This document shows, piece by piece, positions 51,445-58,931 of a DNA stretch of 58,954 nt. The position numbers were made by a program, and so were the translations under genes. The notes beneath the pieces are model-generated. The model ran no database searches. It saw nothing but the letters and a program-made list of their open reading frames with translations, and was not told where the DNA came from. The stretch is from a virus: positions 1-58,954 of the IMG/VR virus record IMGVR_UViG_3300038436_000160; one strand, given 5' to 3'. Each line of letters begins with the position of its first letter. Position 1 is the stretch's first letter.

Positions 51445-51701
51445 ACTTTCTCCGGTGATAATTTTTTTATTATTGCTAGAACCTTTTGTCGTTTTTTAAT
51501 GTCTTCTGCATATCGGGCAAGGATGTCTTTCTTGGTCAGGCTTTCTTCCCGCGCACCCAAAGGGGACCGCTTAACTACAGTCTCGATAACTTTGTCATCT
51601 GGGACATCAGCCAAGGTTGCTGTGGCAATCTCCATTCTGAGGATTTCCTCATGAACGCTGTTATATATCTCATCTAGTAGTTCAATTCTAGTTTTGGTCA
51701 T
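51441..51701 (-). CDS. Small helical protein
   Basis: An 86-aa, almost entirely helical protein from the ATG at 51701, placed 4 nt after the preceding stop. It may be a coiled-coil accessory of DNA metabolism. The family is not recognised. Confidence 0.45.
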   Translation of the reverse strand: MTKTRIELLDEIYNSVHEEILRMEIATATLADVPDDKVIETVVKRSPLGAREESLTKKDILARYAEDIKKRQKVLAIIKKLSPEKV

Positions 51702-51705
51702 ATGT

Positions 51706-51879
51706 TTAATATTCAACTTTCGATTTATTTTTATTGAATGTCTCCTCTGACCATTCCAAGGTTTTTCCTGTTTTGAGGTCTAAAACCATATAAATCGTTT
51801 TGCCTGATTCACTTTGCTTAGTTCCTTCAAAGTGATATTTCGGATTTTTAGGGTTTTGGTCATTTAATCCTGGCTTCAT
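51706..51879 (-). CDS. Small protein of unknown function
   Basis: A 57-aa protein from the ATG at 51879, which overlaps the Dcm stop by 4 nt. An earlier start in frame lies within the Dcm gene and is rejected. A short strand pair (KTIYMVLDLKTGKTLEW) is visible. Confidence 0.45.
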   Translation of the reverse strand: MKPGLNDQNPKNPKYHFEGTKQSESGKTIYMVLDLKTGKTLEWSEETFNKNKSKVEY

Positions 51880-53147
51880 ATTTGATTCACCTCCATTGTT
51901 TGAATAAGTTTTCGACCTATTTCTGCGATAACTAAGGTGGTTACCGCATTTCCTAAACACTTGTATCGCTGGGTGTCGCTGATGCCTTCAGTCCAGTTGT
52001 CCGGAAAGCCTTGCAGTCGTTCGCACTCGACAGGAGTTAAGCGGCGAATGCTTAAACCGTCGTACACGCCATGTTTGTCCTGACTGGTTAAAGTAAAGGC
52101 TGGATCACCATCATTTTTAAACCTTCGGCCGTTTTGTCGTTTCTCCATTCGATTGGGAGTTAGAACCGGAATTGCTACGCCATTAGGATTGGAAGCTCTG
52201 ACGGTAAATGCCTCGTTCCGGTCACCAATGACTGTTCCTGCCTTAGCAGCCCGGCTCTTTTTTCCTTGACCAACTTGAACCGGCACTGCATAGAGTCCTG
52301 TCTTGCCACCTAGGCCACCGGCATTTCCAGCAATGGTTGAAGCTATACCATCGGAGGAGTAGACCCTCTGGCCTTGACTAAAGTTTCGACTGTTTTGTTT
52401 ATTGTCTTTTAACCACATATCTCTTTTCCCTTTAATGCCTCCGATGTAATGGAGGTAGGTTTCTCCGGCGTTTCGGAGTGATCCATAACGGGCATCAATC
52501 GTGCTCGAAATCCTCGACCTTCCTGCTTGTTCTGCATACTTCGTCTGATGAGAAATTGAGTAGCTTTCGCCGATAGGAAATACTTCCGGTCGACTTGTTC
52601 CTCTAAGATGTCCGATAATGAATACCCGCTCTCTGTTCTGGGGAACTCCGAAATTCTTGCTGTTAAGAACTTGCCATTGATACTCATACCCCAGGTCGGA
52701 GAGAACCCCAAGTATTGTCTGGAAAGTTTTTCCTTCGTCATGACTAAGTAGCCCTTTAACATTTTCAAGGAGAAAATATCGGGGTCTCTTGTCTCTGATA
52801 ATCCGAGCGATTTCAAAAAACATAGTCCCTCTGGTGTCCTCAAATCCCAATCTTTTTCCTGCGATGCTAAATGATTGACAAGGAAAGCCAGCACAGAGGA
52901 GATCATGGTCTGGGATCTCGCTTGTGTTGACTGTTCTGATGTCTCTGGTGTCACATTCTCCATAGTGTTTTTTGTATATTTGGTTTGCATATTTATCCCA
53001 TTCGTTGGACCAGACGCAATGAAATGCACACTGGCCGTGTTGTGATGTTCCGCTCTCACTGTCGGAGCCACTTTCGGATTCAGCTGCCACTCTCTGTAGC
53101 CCATATCTGAATCCTCCAATGCCGGCAAATAAATCTATAAATTTCAT
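51876..53147 (-). CDS. C5 cytosine DNA methyltransferase
   Basis: A 423-aa protein with the family motifs: I (FIDLFAGIGGFRYGL), IV with the catalytic Cys (CAGFPCQSFS near 90), VI (YFLLENVKG near 137), VIII (QNRERVFIIG), and IX-X near the end (RRLTPVECERLQGFPDNW, CLGNAVTT). The variable region is long and carries an unusual repetitive segment (about 265-360). It probably protects phage DNA from host restriction. It is translationally coupled (4-nt overlap) to the lysozyme-like gene. Confidence 0.9.
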   Translation of the reverse strand: MKFIDLFAGIGGFRYGLQRVAAESESGSDSESGTSQHGQCAFHCVWSNEWDKYANQIYKKHYGECDTRDIRTVNTSEIPDHDLLCAGFPCQSFSIAGKRLGFEDTRGTMFFEIARIIRDKRPRYFLLENVKGLLSHDEGKTFQTILGVLSDLGYEYQWQVLNSKNFGVPQNRERVFIIGHLRGTSRPEVFPIGESYSISHQTKYAEQAGRSRISSTIDARYGSLRNAGETYLHYIGGIKGKRDMWLKDNKQNSRNFSQGQRVYSSDGIASTIAGNAGGLGGKTGLYAVPVQVGQGKKSRAAKAGTVIGDRNEAFTVRASNPNGVAIPVLTPNRMEKRQNGRRFKNDGDPAFTLTSQDKHGVYDGLSIRRLTPVECERLQGFPDNWTEGISDTQRYKCLGNAVTTLVIAEIGRKLIQTMEVNQI

Positions 53148-53878
53148 GATTCATGTTTTGTTTGTTGTAGAGCTCTTTCATTTGCTCTGATAAGAATTTC
53201 TATTACTTCAAGTGTTGCTCCGGTGGCTTTTTGGGCATGGGACTTTAGGACTTGAGTGTTTATCTTCAGTTCCTGAGCTGATTTTTGGTGAGGTGTGAGA
53301 GTCGCTAGTTCCTTCAGGGCGAAGACCAGCTCGCGTTCTTCTAGATCAGTAATTACTGAATCAACTGTTTCTATCCAGTGTTCAGTGTTACAACCGCTTG
53401 AAGATGGGCAATATGTTTCTCCCAGATCTTTGGTTTTGCCAGAGTTTCGGTATTCCTCGTAGTACGGCAAAGTTGCAATTCCTTTTGATACCGCTTGGCA
53501 TGCCAACTCAAATGTTGAGAAGTGATTACGGCAGCTACTCCAACCAAACGGATTTCCTTCACAGGTATTCTTACCAAAGGTGCTCTCGACTTTGCTTATT
53601 CCAACCAGAAGGTAAGGGGAAATATTGTTCTCATCCGCACAGTCAACAAAACTTTCGCTTTTCTCAGTTAACGGACTTTCAAATTCCCCGAGAAGTTCGT
53701 GGATCGCATCAGTTTTATAAGTGAAATACTCTTGCTTTTGAGTTGGCCTGGGTTCGTAGGTCGGAGTTGGAACAGGTGAGATAAGTTCTTCTGGCTTATT
53801 ATTTCTTGCATCATTGATAAACCCAATAAAGGCTATGCAAAGAATGACCACTAGTATTATTGCTATTAGTTTTTTCAT
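53144..53878 (-). CDS. Membrane-anchored lysozyme-like protein
   Basis: A 244-aa protein from the ATG at 53878, which overlaps the previous stop by 4 nt. An N-terminal membrane helix (about 3-22) and Pro-rich linker precede a domain of the lysozyme/Slt superfamily: LVGISKVESTFGKN near 100, NPFGWSSC and Y-rich stretches. The Glu in KVEST is the expected catalytic residue. It may process host wall during entry or support superinfection exclusion. Confidence 0.65.
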   Translation of the reverse strand: MKKLIAIILVVILCIAFIGFINDARNNKPEELISPVPTPTYEPRPTQKQEYFTYKTDAIHELLGEFESPLTEKSESFVDCADENNISPYLLVGISKVESTFGKNTCEGNPFGWSSCRNHFSTFELACQAVSKGIATLPYYEEYRNSGKTKDLGETYCPSSSGCNTEHWIETVDSVITDLEERELVFALKELATLTPHQKSAQELKINTQVLKSHAQKATGATLEVIEILIRANERALQQTKHES

Positions 53879-54606
53879 ACTTCGTTGCCGGCACAATGCC
53901 AGTAAAATAACTGCTCTTTATTGCGGACACCGACAGCATCATTGCAATAGGAAAGGGCTGCCGACAATCTGCCTTCCTGGTTATTAAGAAATGCTTTCTT
54001 AACATGACTGAAAAATTGACGGGTTGGTTCACCCACCATACCGAGCTCACTCCAGATTCTGATGGCATCGACCTGCCATTCATAAATAATGCCGTCGTTT
54101 TTTCTTTTAGATAACTTATGGTGTTTAACTATTTCTCCTATCGAAGCAATTCCGTTTCCTGAATTTTTATGACCCACAGTACTATTGTCTTTTTCTTTGT
54201 CTATATCTTTGTTTGCTCTCATTTTGAGACGCGGTGGAGTCTCAATTTGATACGAGTCGTATCCCGATTTGATACTGGCAGTCTCATTTTGAGACTCGAA
54301 TTTAATCATGACTTCATCGAACCAATTAGAGGTTGCTTTTATGAGTGCTGGCTGATCGGGATGTTTTTCCAGAAGGCGAAGAGCTAATCCTTTGTTTATT
54401 GCTCTGAATACTGTTGCTCGGCCGAGGTCTAAATATGCTGCCAAGGTTTCTTTCTTTGCGTAGCACCAACCCATTTGGGCGTTTTTGGGATTAGTGGCTA
54501 GGTTATGTATTAGGTCAATCACACAGTATTCGTTAATAGTTAAGCCAAGTCTCACCCTGGCATCGTGATTTATAGTTGTATAGTTGAGTCTTGCTACTTT
54601 GCTCAT
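53875..54606 (-). CDS. Replication-type winged-helix protein
   Basis: A 243-aa protein. The N-terminal 90 residues look like a phage replication-initiator winged helix (INEYCVIDLIHNLA, KKETLAAYLDLGRATVFRAINKGLALRLLEK). A Ser/Lys-rich linker with KMRANKDIDKEK follows, then a helical C-terminal domain. It is the second gene after the Cro-like regulator, where replication organisers are usual. No helicase-loader motif is visible. Confidence 0.6.
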   Translation of the reverse strand: MSKVARLNYTTINHDARVRLGLTINEYCVIDLIHNLATNPKNAQMGWCYAKKETLAAYLDLGRATVFRAINKGLALRLLEKHPDQPALIKATSNWFDEVMIKFESQNETASIKSGYDSYQIETPPRLKMRANKDIDKEKDNSTVGHKNSGNGIASIGEIVKHHKLSKRKNDGIIYEWQVDAIRIWSELGMVGEPTRQFFSHVKKAFLNNQEGRLSAALSYCNDAVGVRNKEQLFYWHCAGNEV

Positions 54607-54649
54607 GTTTGGTTTTCGTGCAACTTTTCATAGGCATTACTGTTTTTTG

Positions 54650-54937
54650 CTATGCTTCATTCGTTTCGGGAATATCTGTCGTATCAAGTGGTTCTCTGTC
54701 GATGTACCACTTTTCAGCTGGAATGCCTAAGTAATCGCCGACTTTTTTAACGGTCGAAGGGCGTGGGTCACCACCAATTACCAAGACCCGTCTGACTGTT
54801 TGGGGAGAGAGCTCAACGTCTATAGCTAATTTAAATCTGGAAAGGCCCTTTGTAAGTCGAATTTCATCAAAGAGTTCACTATGAACTCTTTTGTCCTTAT
54901 TGATGTAGATTGTCTTTTTGTGGGCAGTAGTTGTCAT
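54650..54937 (-). CDS. Cro-like Xre regulator
   Basis: A 95-aa protein with a helix-turn-helix (RFKLAIDVELSPQTVRRVL near 34-52) and a short acidic tail. It is divergent from the repressor at 55090, as in lambda-type switches. It opens the early operon. Its promoter carries the 19-bp element, and its mRNA is predicted to be leaderless. Confidence 0.7.
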   Translation of the reverse strand: MTTTAHKKTIYINKDKRVHSELFDEIRLTKGLSRFKLAIDVELSPQTVRRVLVIGGDPRPSTVKKVGDYLGIPAEKWYIDREPLDTTDIPETNEA

Positions 54938-54947
54938 CTTTAATACT

Positions 54948-54984
54948 AAAGTACAGATTGTTGTAATTTACCTCAATAAACTTT
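54948..54984 (-). promoter_or_regulatory. Early promoter with the 19-bp element
   Basis: On the minus strand AAAGTTTATTGAGGTAAAT (54966-54984) contains the -35 TTGAGG. After 17 bp comes TACTTT (54948-54953), about 10 nt before the Cro-like start codon. An exact copy in the same arrangement precedes the recombinase partner gene. Confidence 0.7.
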
Positions 54985-55033
54985 ATGATGATTTATGTTC
55001 ATTTGTGTAAACTATTCTCATTATAGTATGATT

Positions 55034-55065
55034 AGTAAGAGATTTCTTACTTTATTTGCTACAAT
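55034..55065 (+). promoter_or_regulatory. Repressor promoter with perfect operator
   Basis: AGTAAGA-GATT-TCTTACT (55034-55051) is a perfect 7-bp inverted repeat with a 4-bp spacer. A -10 TACAAT follows at 55060-55065. The same operator and the same -10 occur before the recombinase. Confidence 0.65.
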
Positions 55066-55089
55066 AAATTAGTCGGGAAATTTTTAACT

Positions 55090-55548
55090 ATGAAAAATAC
55101 ACCAGTACCAAAAACCACGCTTCAGGGACCTGACGACTTTTCAACCGTCTGGGAATATCTCAGATCTATAAGAGAAGCCAAGGGGTATACGATCCGCGTT
55201 GTCATCGATTTAATAAATCAAGCCATCACAGAAGAAAAGCTGGAACCTCAGGCTGCAATATCTCGAGGTTACCTTTCTAACTTGGAGTCAGGTAAATATC
55301 TTCATCCCTCTCCTTTTAAACTCAAGGGACTGGCTGTCGCTTATAACATTCCTTACGAACTACTGCTAAATAAAGCTGGGTATTTGGATAAAACAAGTAA
55401 GAGAGTCAAAGAGGATGCAACATTTACTCTTATGTTGAAAGAAGTTCAGGATATGACAGTTCTCGAAAGACAAACCGTTCTGGACTACATCGAGTATGTG
55501 AAGTCCAGAAGGAATAAAAAATATGATAAAAGCCCAAAAAAGGGCTAG
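55090..55548 (+). CDS. Xre-family phage repressor
   Basis: A 152-aa protein with an N-terminal helix-turn-helix (YLRSIREAKGYTIRVVIDLI, then ISRGYLSNLESGKYLHPS) followed by a helical C-terminal region. It lacks a LexA-type protease tail and is followed by an ImmA/IrrE-like gene that overlaps by 26 nt, so induction by ImmA-type cleavage would be expected. It probably binds the inverted-repeat operators nearby. Confidence 0.75.
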   Translation: MKNTPVPKTTLQGPDDFSTVWEYLRSIREAKGYTIRVVIDLINQAITEEKLEPQAAISRGYLSNLESGKYLHPSPFKLKGLAVAYNIPYELLLNKAGYLDKTSKRVKEDATFTLMLKEVQDMTVLERQTVLDYIEYVKSRRNKKYDKSPKKG

Positions 55549-55975
55549 GCAGGTTTTGCGAAAGTACAACCTGACTACTGCCCCTATTAATTTACAGACA
55601 ATTATTGACGGTGAAGAGCTGATACTTGATAGTTGGGCATTTCATGGAAGGGTAAAGGAAGTCTACCTCGGCGACAGCATCGGCATTAACAAAAACGAGT
55701 GCCCAAAAAAACAGCGTGAGCTGATTGCTCACGCCTTAGGACACCATTTCTTACACCAGGGAAATCATCTCTACTTTGAACGACGGGATCAGTTCACCGC
55801 TTTTAAACAGGAGCACGAAGCCCAATGTTTTGCAGCAGAACTTCTCCTACCCAAAGCAGAGCTTCAAAAAGTTAAGCATCTTTCTATTGCAGAAATCGCC
55901 AACTTTTTTTCTGTCCCAGAGGATTTTACTCAGTATGGGGTAAACGTTGTTTTAAAGGGGGGCTTATGCCGCTAG
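55523..55975 (+). CDS. ImmA/IrrE-like protein with an altered zinc motif
   Basis: A 150-aa protein aligning with ImmA/IrrE peptidases: KQRELIAHALGHHFLHQGN near 66-82, then an EHEAQCFAAELLLPKAEL helix. The usual HExxH is HALGH here, with codon GCC for Ala where the catalytic Glu should be. The third zinc ligand region (EAQCFAAELLLP) is kept. It may be catalytically dead, acting as a binding partner or a trapped antirepressor. It overlaps the repressor by 26 nt. Confidence 0.75.
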   Translation: MIKAQKRARQVLRKYNLTTAPINLQTIIDGEELILDSWAFHGRVKEVYLGDSIGINKNECPKKQRELIAHALGHHFLHQGNHLYFERRDQFTAFKQEHEAQCFAAELLLPKAELQKVKHLSIAEIANFFSVPEDFTQYGVNVVLKGGLCR

Positions 55976-56601
55976 CGATGCTCATTTTTATGGATGAGTC
56001 CGGAGACACTGGATTCAAACTGAAGACTGCCTCCAGTAGGTATTTTGTATTAACGATTGTTATTTTTGACAACCTCGAAAGCGCAGCCGAGGCAAATGAG
56101 GCGATTAACGAGTTACATAGGGAACTTAAATTTCCTGAGAACAAAGAGTTCAAATTTAGCACCGGCACATCGAATAAGTATAAGACGGTGTTTCTTAGTA
56201 AACTCTCAAAATATGACTTCCGATATCGAACGATAGTTATCGACAAGGAAAAATTGGCACAGCTTGAACCAAACAATCCGGAAGAAAGCTTATACATGCT
56301 AGTAACAGACCAATTATTCCTCAGGGCTCAGGGTCGGGTTAAGAACGCTTCGCTTTTCGTTGATAGAACGGCTCAATCAAAAGCCTTCATTCAGAAATTC
56401 AATCGGTACTTAAAGAAAAAATTAAACACTGATATGAATAAGTTAATCGGGGAAATCCGGCACAAAGACTCCAAAAGCAACAACCTGTTGCAGCTCGCTG
56501 ACATGGTCTGCGGTGCAATTTATAGAAAATACAACAAAAAGGACGACTCGTTTTATAAGATGATCAGGAAGCGAGAAGAAGACTTGTGGAAACCCTACTA
56601 A
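55966..56601 (+). CDS. DUF3800 protein
   Basis: A 211-aa protein with the DUF3800 signature: MDESGDTG near 9-16 at the N-terminus, a central catalytic-like region (SLFVDRTAQSKAF), and a final SNNLLQLADMVCGAIYRKY helix. The fold is RNase H-like and often lies in defence or phage loci. It overlaps the ImmA-like gene by 10 nt and belongs to the same operon. Confidence 0.75.
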   Translation: MPLAMLIFMDESGDTGFKLKTASSRYFVLTIVIFDNLESAAEANEAINELHRELKFPENKEFKFSTGTSNKYKTVFLSKLSKYDFRYRTIVIDKEKLAQLEPNNPEESLYMLVTDQLFLRAQGRVKNASLFVDRTAQSKAFIQKFNRYLKKKLNTDMNKLIGEIRHKDSKSNNLLQLADMVCGAIYRKYNKKDDSFYKMIRKREEDLWKPY

Positions 56602-56734
56602 ACAAAAGCGACCTCTGTGGCTAAGCTGAATCACTATTTCTAGTGTCAACAGTTCCCTAAAAGTAAGGTACCTTCACCACAAAGGTCATTCGGTACTGTT
56701 AATATACCAAACTCACCACCCAGAGTCAATGCCG
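56602..56734 (+). other. Structured intergenic region
   Basis: No gene is seen. The stretch has several pairing options: ACCTCTGTGG (56611-56620) with CCACAAAGGT (56677-56686), an 8-of-9 pairing of AACAGTTCC (from 56649) with GGTACTGTT, a palindrome AAGGTACCTT (56665-56674) and a CACTA/TAGTG hairpin. A small RNA or a terminator of the repressor operon is possible. Confidence 0.3.
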
Positions 56735-56884
56735 CTAGGTAAAAATCAGGTACAGCCCGAGTAATAAACCTGTAAGCAAAATACCTCCGATAACCCGACC
56801 AGAATAGTTTGGTTTACTTCTACGAGTTTCTATTGCTGAATACATAATTGGCTGTTTTTTCTCCTGACGGAAAAAGGTTGGCAT
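56735..56884 (-). CDS. Small single-pass membrane protein
   Basis: A 49-aa protein from the ATG at 56884, chosen because TATGAT (56891-56896 on the minus strand) lies just upstream and fits a leaderless start. It has a basic N-terminal half and one C-terminal membrane helix (GRVIGGILLTGLLLGLYLIFT). The role is unknown. A superinfection-exclusion protein is one option. Confidence 0.4.
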   Translation of the reverse strand: MPTFFRQEKKQPIMYSAIETRRSKPNYSGRVIGGILLTGLLLGLYLIFT

Positions 56885-56970
56885 GTTTTTATCATAGCAA
56901 ATTCGGGGTAATTGATCAGTAATGTACACAAGCTTCCTACTAATTTACATAAGTGGACAAACTCACTCAC

Positions 56971-57007
56971 AAAGTTTATTGAGGTAAATCAACAGTTTCT
57001 GTACCTT
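56971..57007 (+). promoter_or_regulatory. Promoter of the recombinase partner with the 19-bp element
   Basis: AAAGTTTATTGAGGTAAAT (56971-56989) contains the -35 TTGAGG. After 17 bp comes TACCTT (57002-57007), 12 nt before the ATG at 57019. It matches the Cro-like promoter exactly over 19 bp and shares TCTGTAC further on. Confidence 0.7.
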
Positions 57008-57018
57008 TGGTTATAAAG

Positions 57019-57264
57019 ATGACAGAAACTGCTGCTCAGGTATCACAAAATATAGGAAATAATCCCATACTAACCAACTCCTTAATGACAAGACAGGAGC
57101 TGGATAAGTTTAAAGAAATTGTCCGTAAAGATTATGGAGTATCGCTCTCTGATGAGCAGGCTTTTGAGCAAGCTACGGCCCTGCTTAACCTGTTTGATTA
57201 CGTAATCGAGTCCCGACTTGATTCAAGGCGGAATAGAGTTAATATGAACAACAACCAGAAGTAA
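57019..57264 (+). CDS. Recombinase-associated small protein
   Basis: An 81-aa protein from the ATG at 57019; a TTG 12 nt upstream lies in the -10 box. Its C-terminal half (TRQELDKFKEIVRKDYGVSLSDEQAFEQATALLNLFDYV) is a small helical domain that commonly precedes large serine recombinases in Patescibacteria. It may act as a directionality factor. It overlaps the operator of the recombinase. Confidence 0.6.
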   Translation: MTETAAQVSQNIGNNPILTNSLMTRQELDKFKEIVRKDYGVSLSDEQAFEQATALLNLFDYVIESRLDSRRNRVNMNNNQK

Positions 57265-57289
57265 GATTTTTCTTACTATCCGGTACAAT
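57260..57289 (+). promoter_or_regulatory. Recombinase promoter with perfect operator
   Basis: AGTAAGA-TTTT-TCTTACT (57260-57277) has the same arms and spacing as the operator at 55034. A -10 TACAAT lies at 57284-57289, followed by the recombinase start at 57312. Repression of integrase and repressor by one protein is implied. Confidence 0.65.
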
Positions 57290-57311
57290 CAGTTTGACAG
57301 TCACTATAGCT

Positions 57312-58925
57312 ATGAATACTTGTTTTATATACTGCAGAAAATCGTCCGAAGATAAAGACCGACAAATTCTTTCCCTCAATGATCAGGAGAATATTTGTAC
57401 TGAATTAGCTCAGGATAAAGGATTCATTATTCTTGGGGTATACAAAGAGAGCAAGTCAGCTAAAAGACCAGACAAAAGACCAGAGTTCAAGGCAATGATA
57501 AAAAGACTAGCCAATGGTGAAGCTAGTCACGTTGTGTGTTGGAAAGCTGATCGCCTTTGCAGAAATGCTAAAGAAGGTGGAACACTCATCGATAAAGTTG
57601 ATTATGATGGCATGCAGATTGTCACTCCCACAATGGATTATGACCGCAATAATTCTACATTTCTTTTTATTGAATTCGGCATGGCCACTAAGTTTAGTAA
57701 GGATCTCTCAGACAACGTAAAGCGTGGCATGAATACAAAGTTGCAAATGGGTTGGCAGCCGTCTAAGGCTCCTATGGGATACCTTAATGACAAGATAAAT
57801 CCCAAGGGACAAAAAGAAATATCGCCGGATCCAGAACGCTTTGATTTATGCCGTAAGTGGTGGGAGCTTATGTTAACCGGCACTGAAACTGTAGAAAGCT
57901 CACTGGAAAAAATTACAACCCTAGGGCTTCGCAGCACACGTACAGGAAAAGCCATTAGTAAAACCGAGGCTTTTCGTTTCTTCAGAAGAGTGTTTTATAC
58001 AGGTTTGTTTGACTACAAAGGCGAGAGATACGAAGGTAAGCACCTGCCGATGGTCAGTATTGCAGAATTTAATAGGGTGCAGGAAATCATTGATGGTCGG
58101 AAAAAAGTTATCCAAAATAAGAATGACTTCTACTTCATGCGTATTTTGAAATGTGGTGAGTGCGGTTCCGCTATCACTTGTGAGACTCATACCAAGCGAT
58201 ATAAAAATGGAACTTTTCAAACTTTTACCTATGCCCGGTGTACCAAAAAAAGCAAAAACTGCAGCCAGCCTTTTCTTAATGCAAACGAGCTAGAGAAACA
58301 AGTCAGAGCGTTCATTGAGGGATTAGAAATTTCACCGGACCTGGTCGTATGGATTAAAGATAATATAAAACGCCGAAACGAGAAAGAATTCGAGTTTGAA
58401 AAGTCGCAAAAGGGCAAGCTCACTAAGCGTCTTGATGGTCTTTTGACTGAAAAGAAGAACCTCTATGGAATGAAAATAGAAGGTTTAATCAGCGAGGAAG
58501 ATTATCAGAAGGAAAAAGCCCGCCTCATGGCTGAGGAAAAACAAATTAACAAAGGAATTACCACTGATGGTATAGCGTCATGGACTCAGACTATGGAAGA
58601 AGCACTCTATTTTGCATCTAAACTTTCGCTCTTATTTGATGCGGCAAAACAGGACCCTGAAGCTCAAAGAATGATCCTAAGGATACTTGGCTCGAACCTA
58701 AAGCTAAAAGATAAAATAGTGCGAATTGACGGGCAAAAAGCGTTTGTCTTCTTCAAACAGATAGAAAAATTACAAAAAGGTGAAATTGATCCGCTCGAAC
58801 CTGAAAATGGATTGATAACTGGGGATAATCAGGCTTTTTCGCCTTCTCATTCCCCTATGGAGCGGGATACGGGAATTGAACCCGTGTTTTTTGCTTGGGA
58901 AGCAAATGTTCTACCGTTGAACTAA
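57312..58925 (+). CDS. Large serine recombinase (integrase)
   Basis: A 537-aa protein from the ATG at 57312. The N-terminal resolvase domain has YCRKSSED (catalytic Ser11) and NDQENI helices (about 1-140). A recombinase domain (about 160-260) and a zinc ribbon (CGECGSAITC ... C..C near 280-325) follow, then a coiled C-terminal region. The last 23 or so codons run antisense through the tRNA-Gly gene, so the true C-terminus depends on the attachment site. It should integrate the phage at the tRNA. Confidence 0.9.
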   Translation: MNTCFIYCRKSSEDKDRQILSLNDQENICTELAQDKGFIILGVYKESKSAKRPDKRPEFKAMIKRLANGEASHVVCWKADRLCRNAKEGGTLIDKVDYDGMQIVTPTMDYDRNNSTFLFIEFGMATKFSKDLSDNVKRGMNTKLQMGWQPSKAPMGYLNDKINPKGQKEISPDPERFDLCRKWWELMLTGTETVESSLEKITTLGLRSTRTGKAISKTEAFRFFRRVFYTGLFDYKGERYEGKHLPMVSIAEFNRVQEIIDGRKKVIQNKNDFYFMRILKCGECGSAITCETHTKRYKNGTFQTFTYARCTKKSKNCSQPFLNANELEKQVRAFIEGLEISPDLVVWIKDNIKRRNEKEFEFEKSQKGKLTKRLDGLLTEKKNLYGMKIEGLISEEDYQKEKARLMAEEKQINKGITTDGIASWTQTMEEALYFASKLSLLFDAAKQDPEAQRMILRILGSNLKLKDKIVRIDGQKAFVFFKQIEKLQKGEIDPLEPENGLITGDNQAFSPSHSPMERDTGIEPVFFAWEANVLPLN

Positions 58926-58931
58926 TCCCGC
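58858..58931 (-). tRNA. tRNA-Gly (CCC)
   Basis: A 74-nt cloverleaf on the minus strand with acceptor GCGGGAT/ATCCCGC, an anticodon arm TTTGC-TTCCCAA-GCAAA giving anticodon CCC, a TTCAATTC T-loop and an encoded CCA (58858-58860). The discriminator base is U. The recombinase gene ends inside it, which marks it as the likely attachment site. Confidence 0.9.

Noticed and set aside
52409-53128. A 239-codon frame inside the C5 methyltransferase gene
   Set aside because: It is a shadow of the methyltransferase, whose catalytic motifs are complete.
58857-58925. A conserved domain at the recombinase C-terminus
   Set aside because: The apparent motif is the reverse complement of the tRNA-Gly gene translated by chance.
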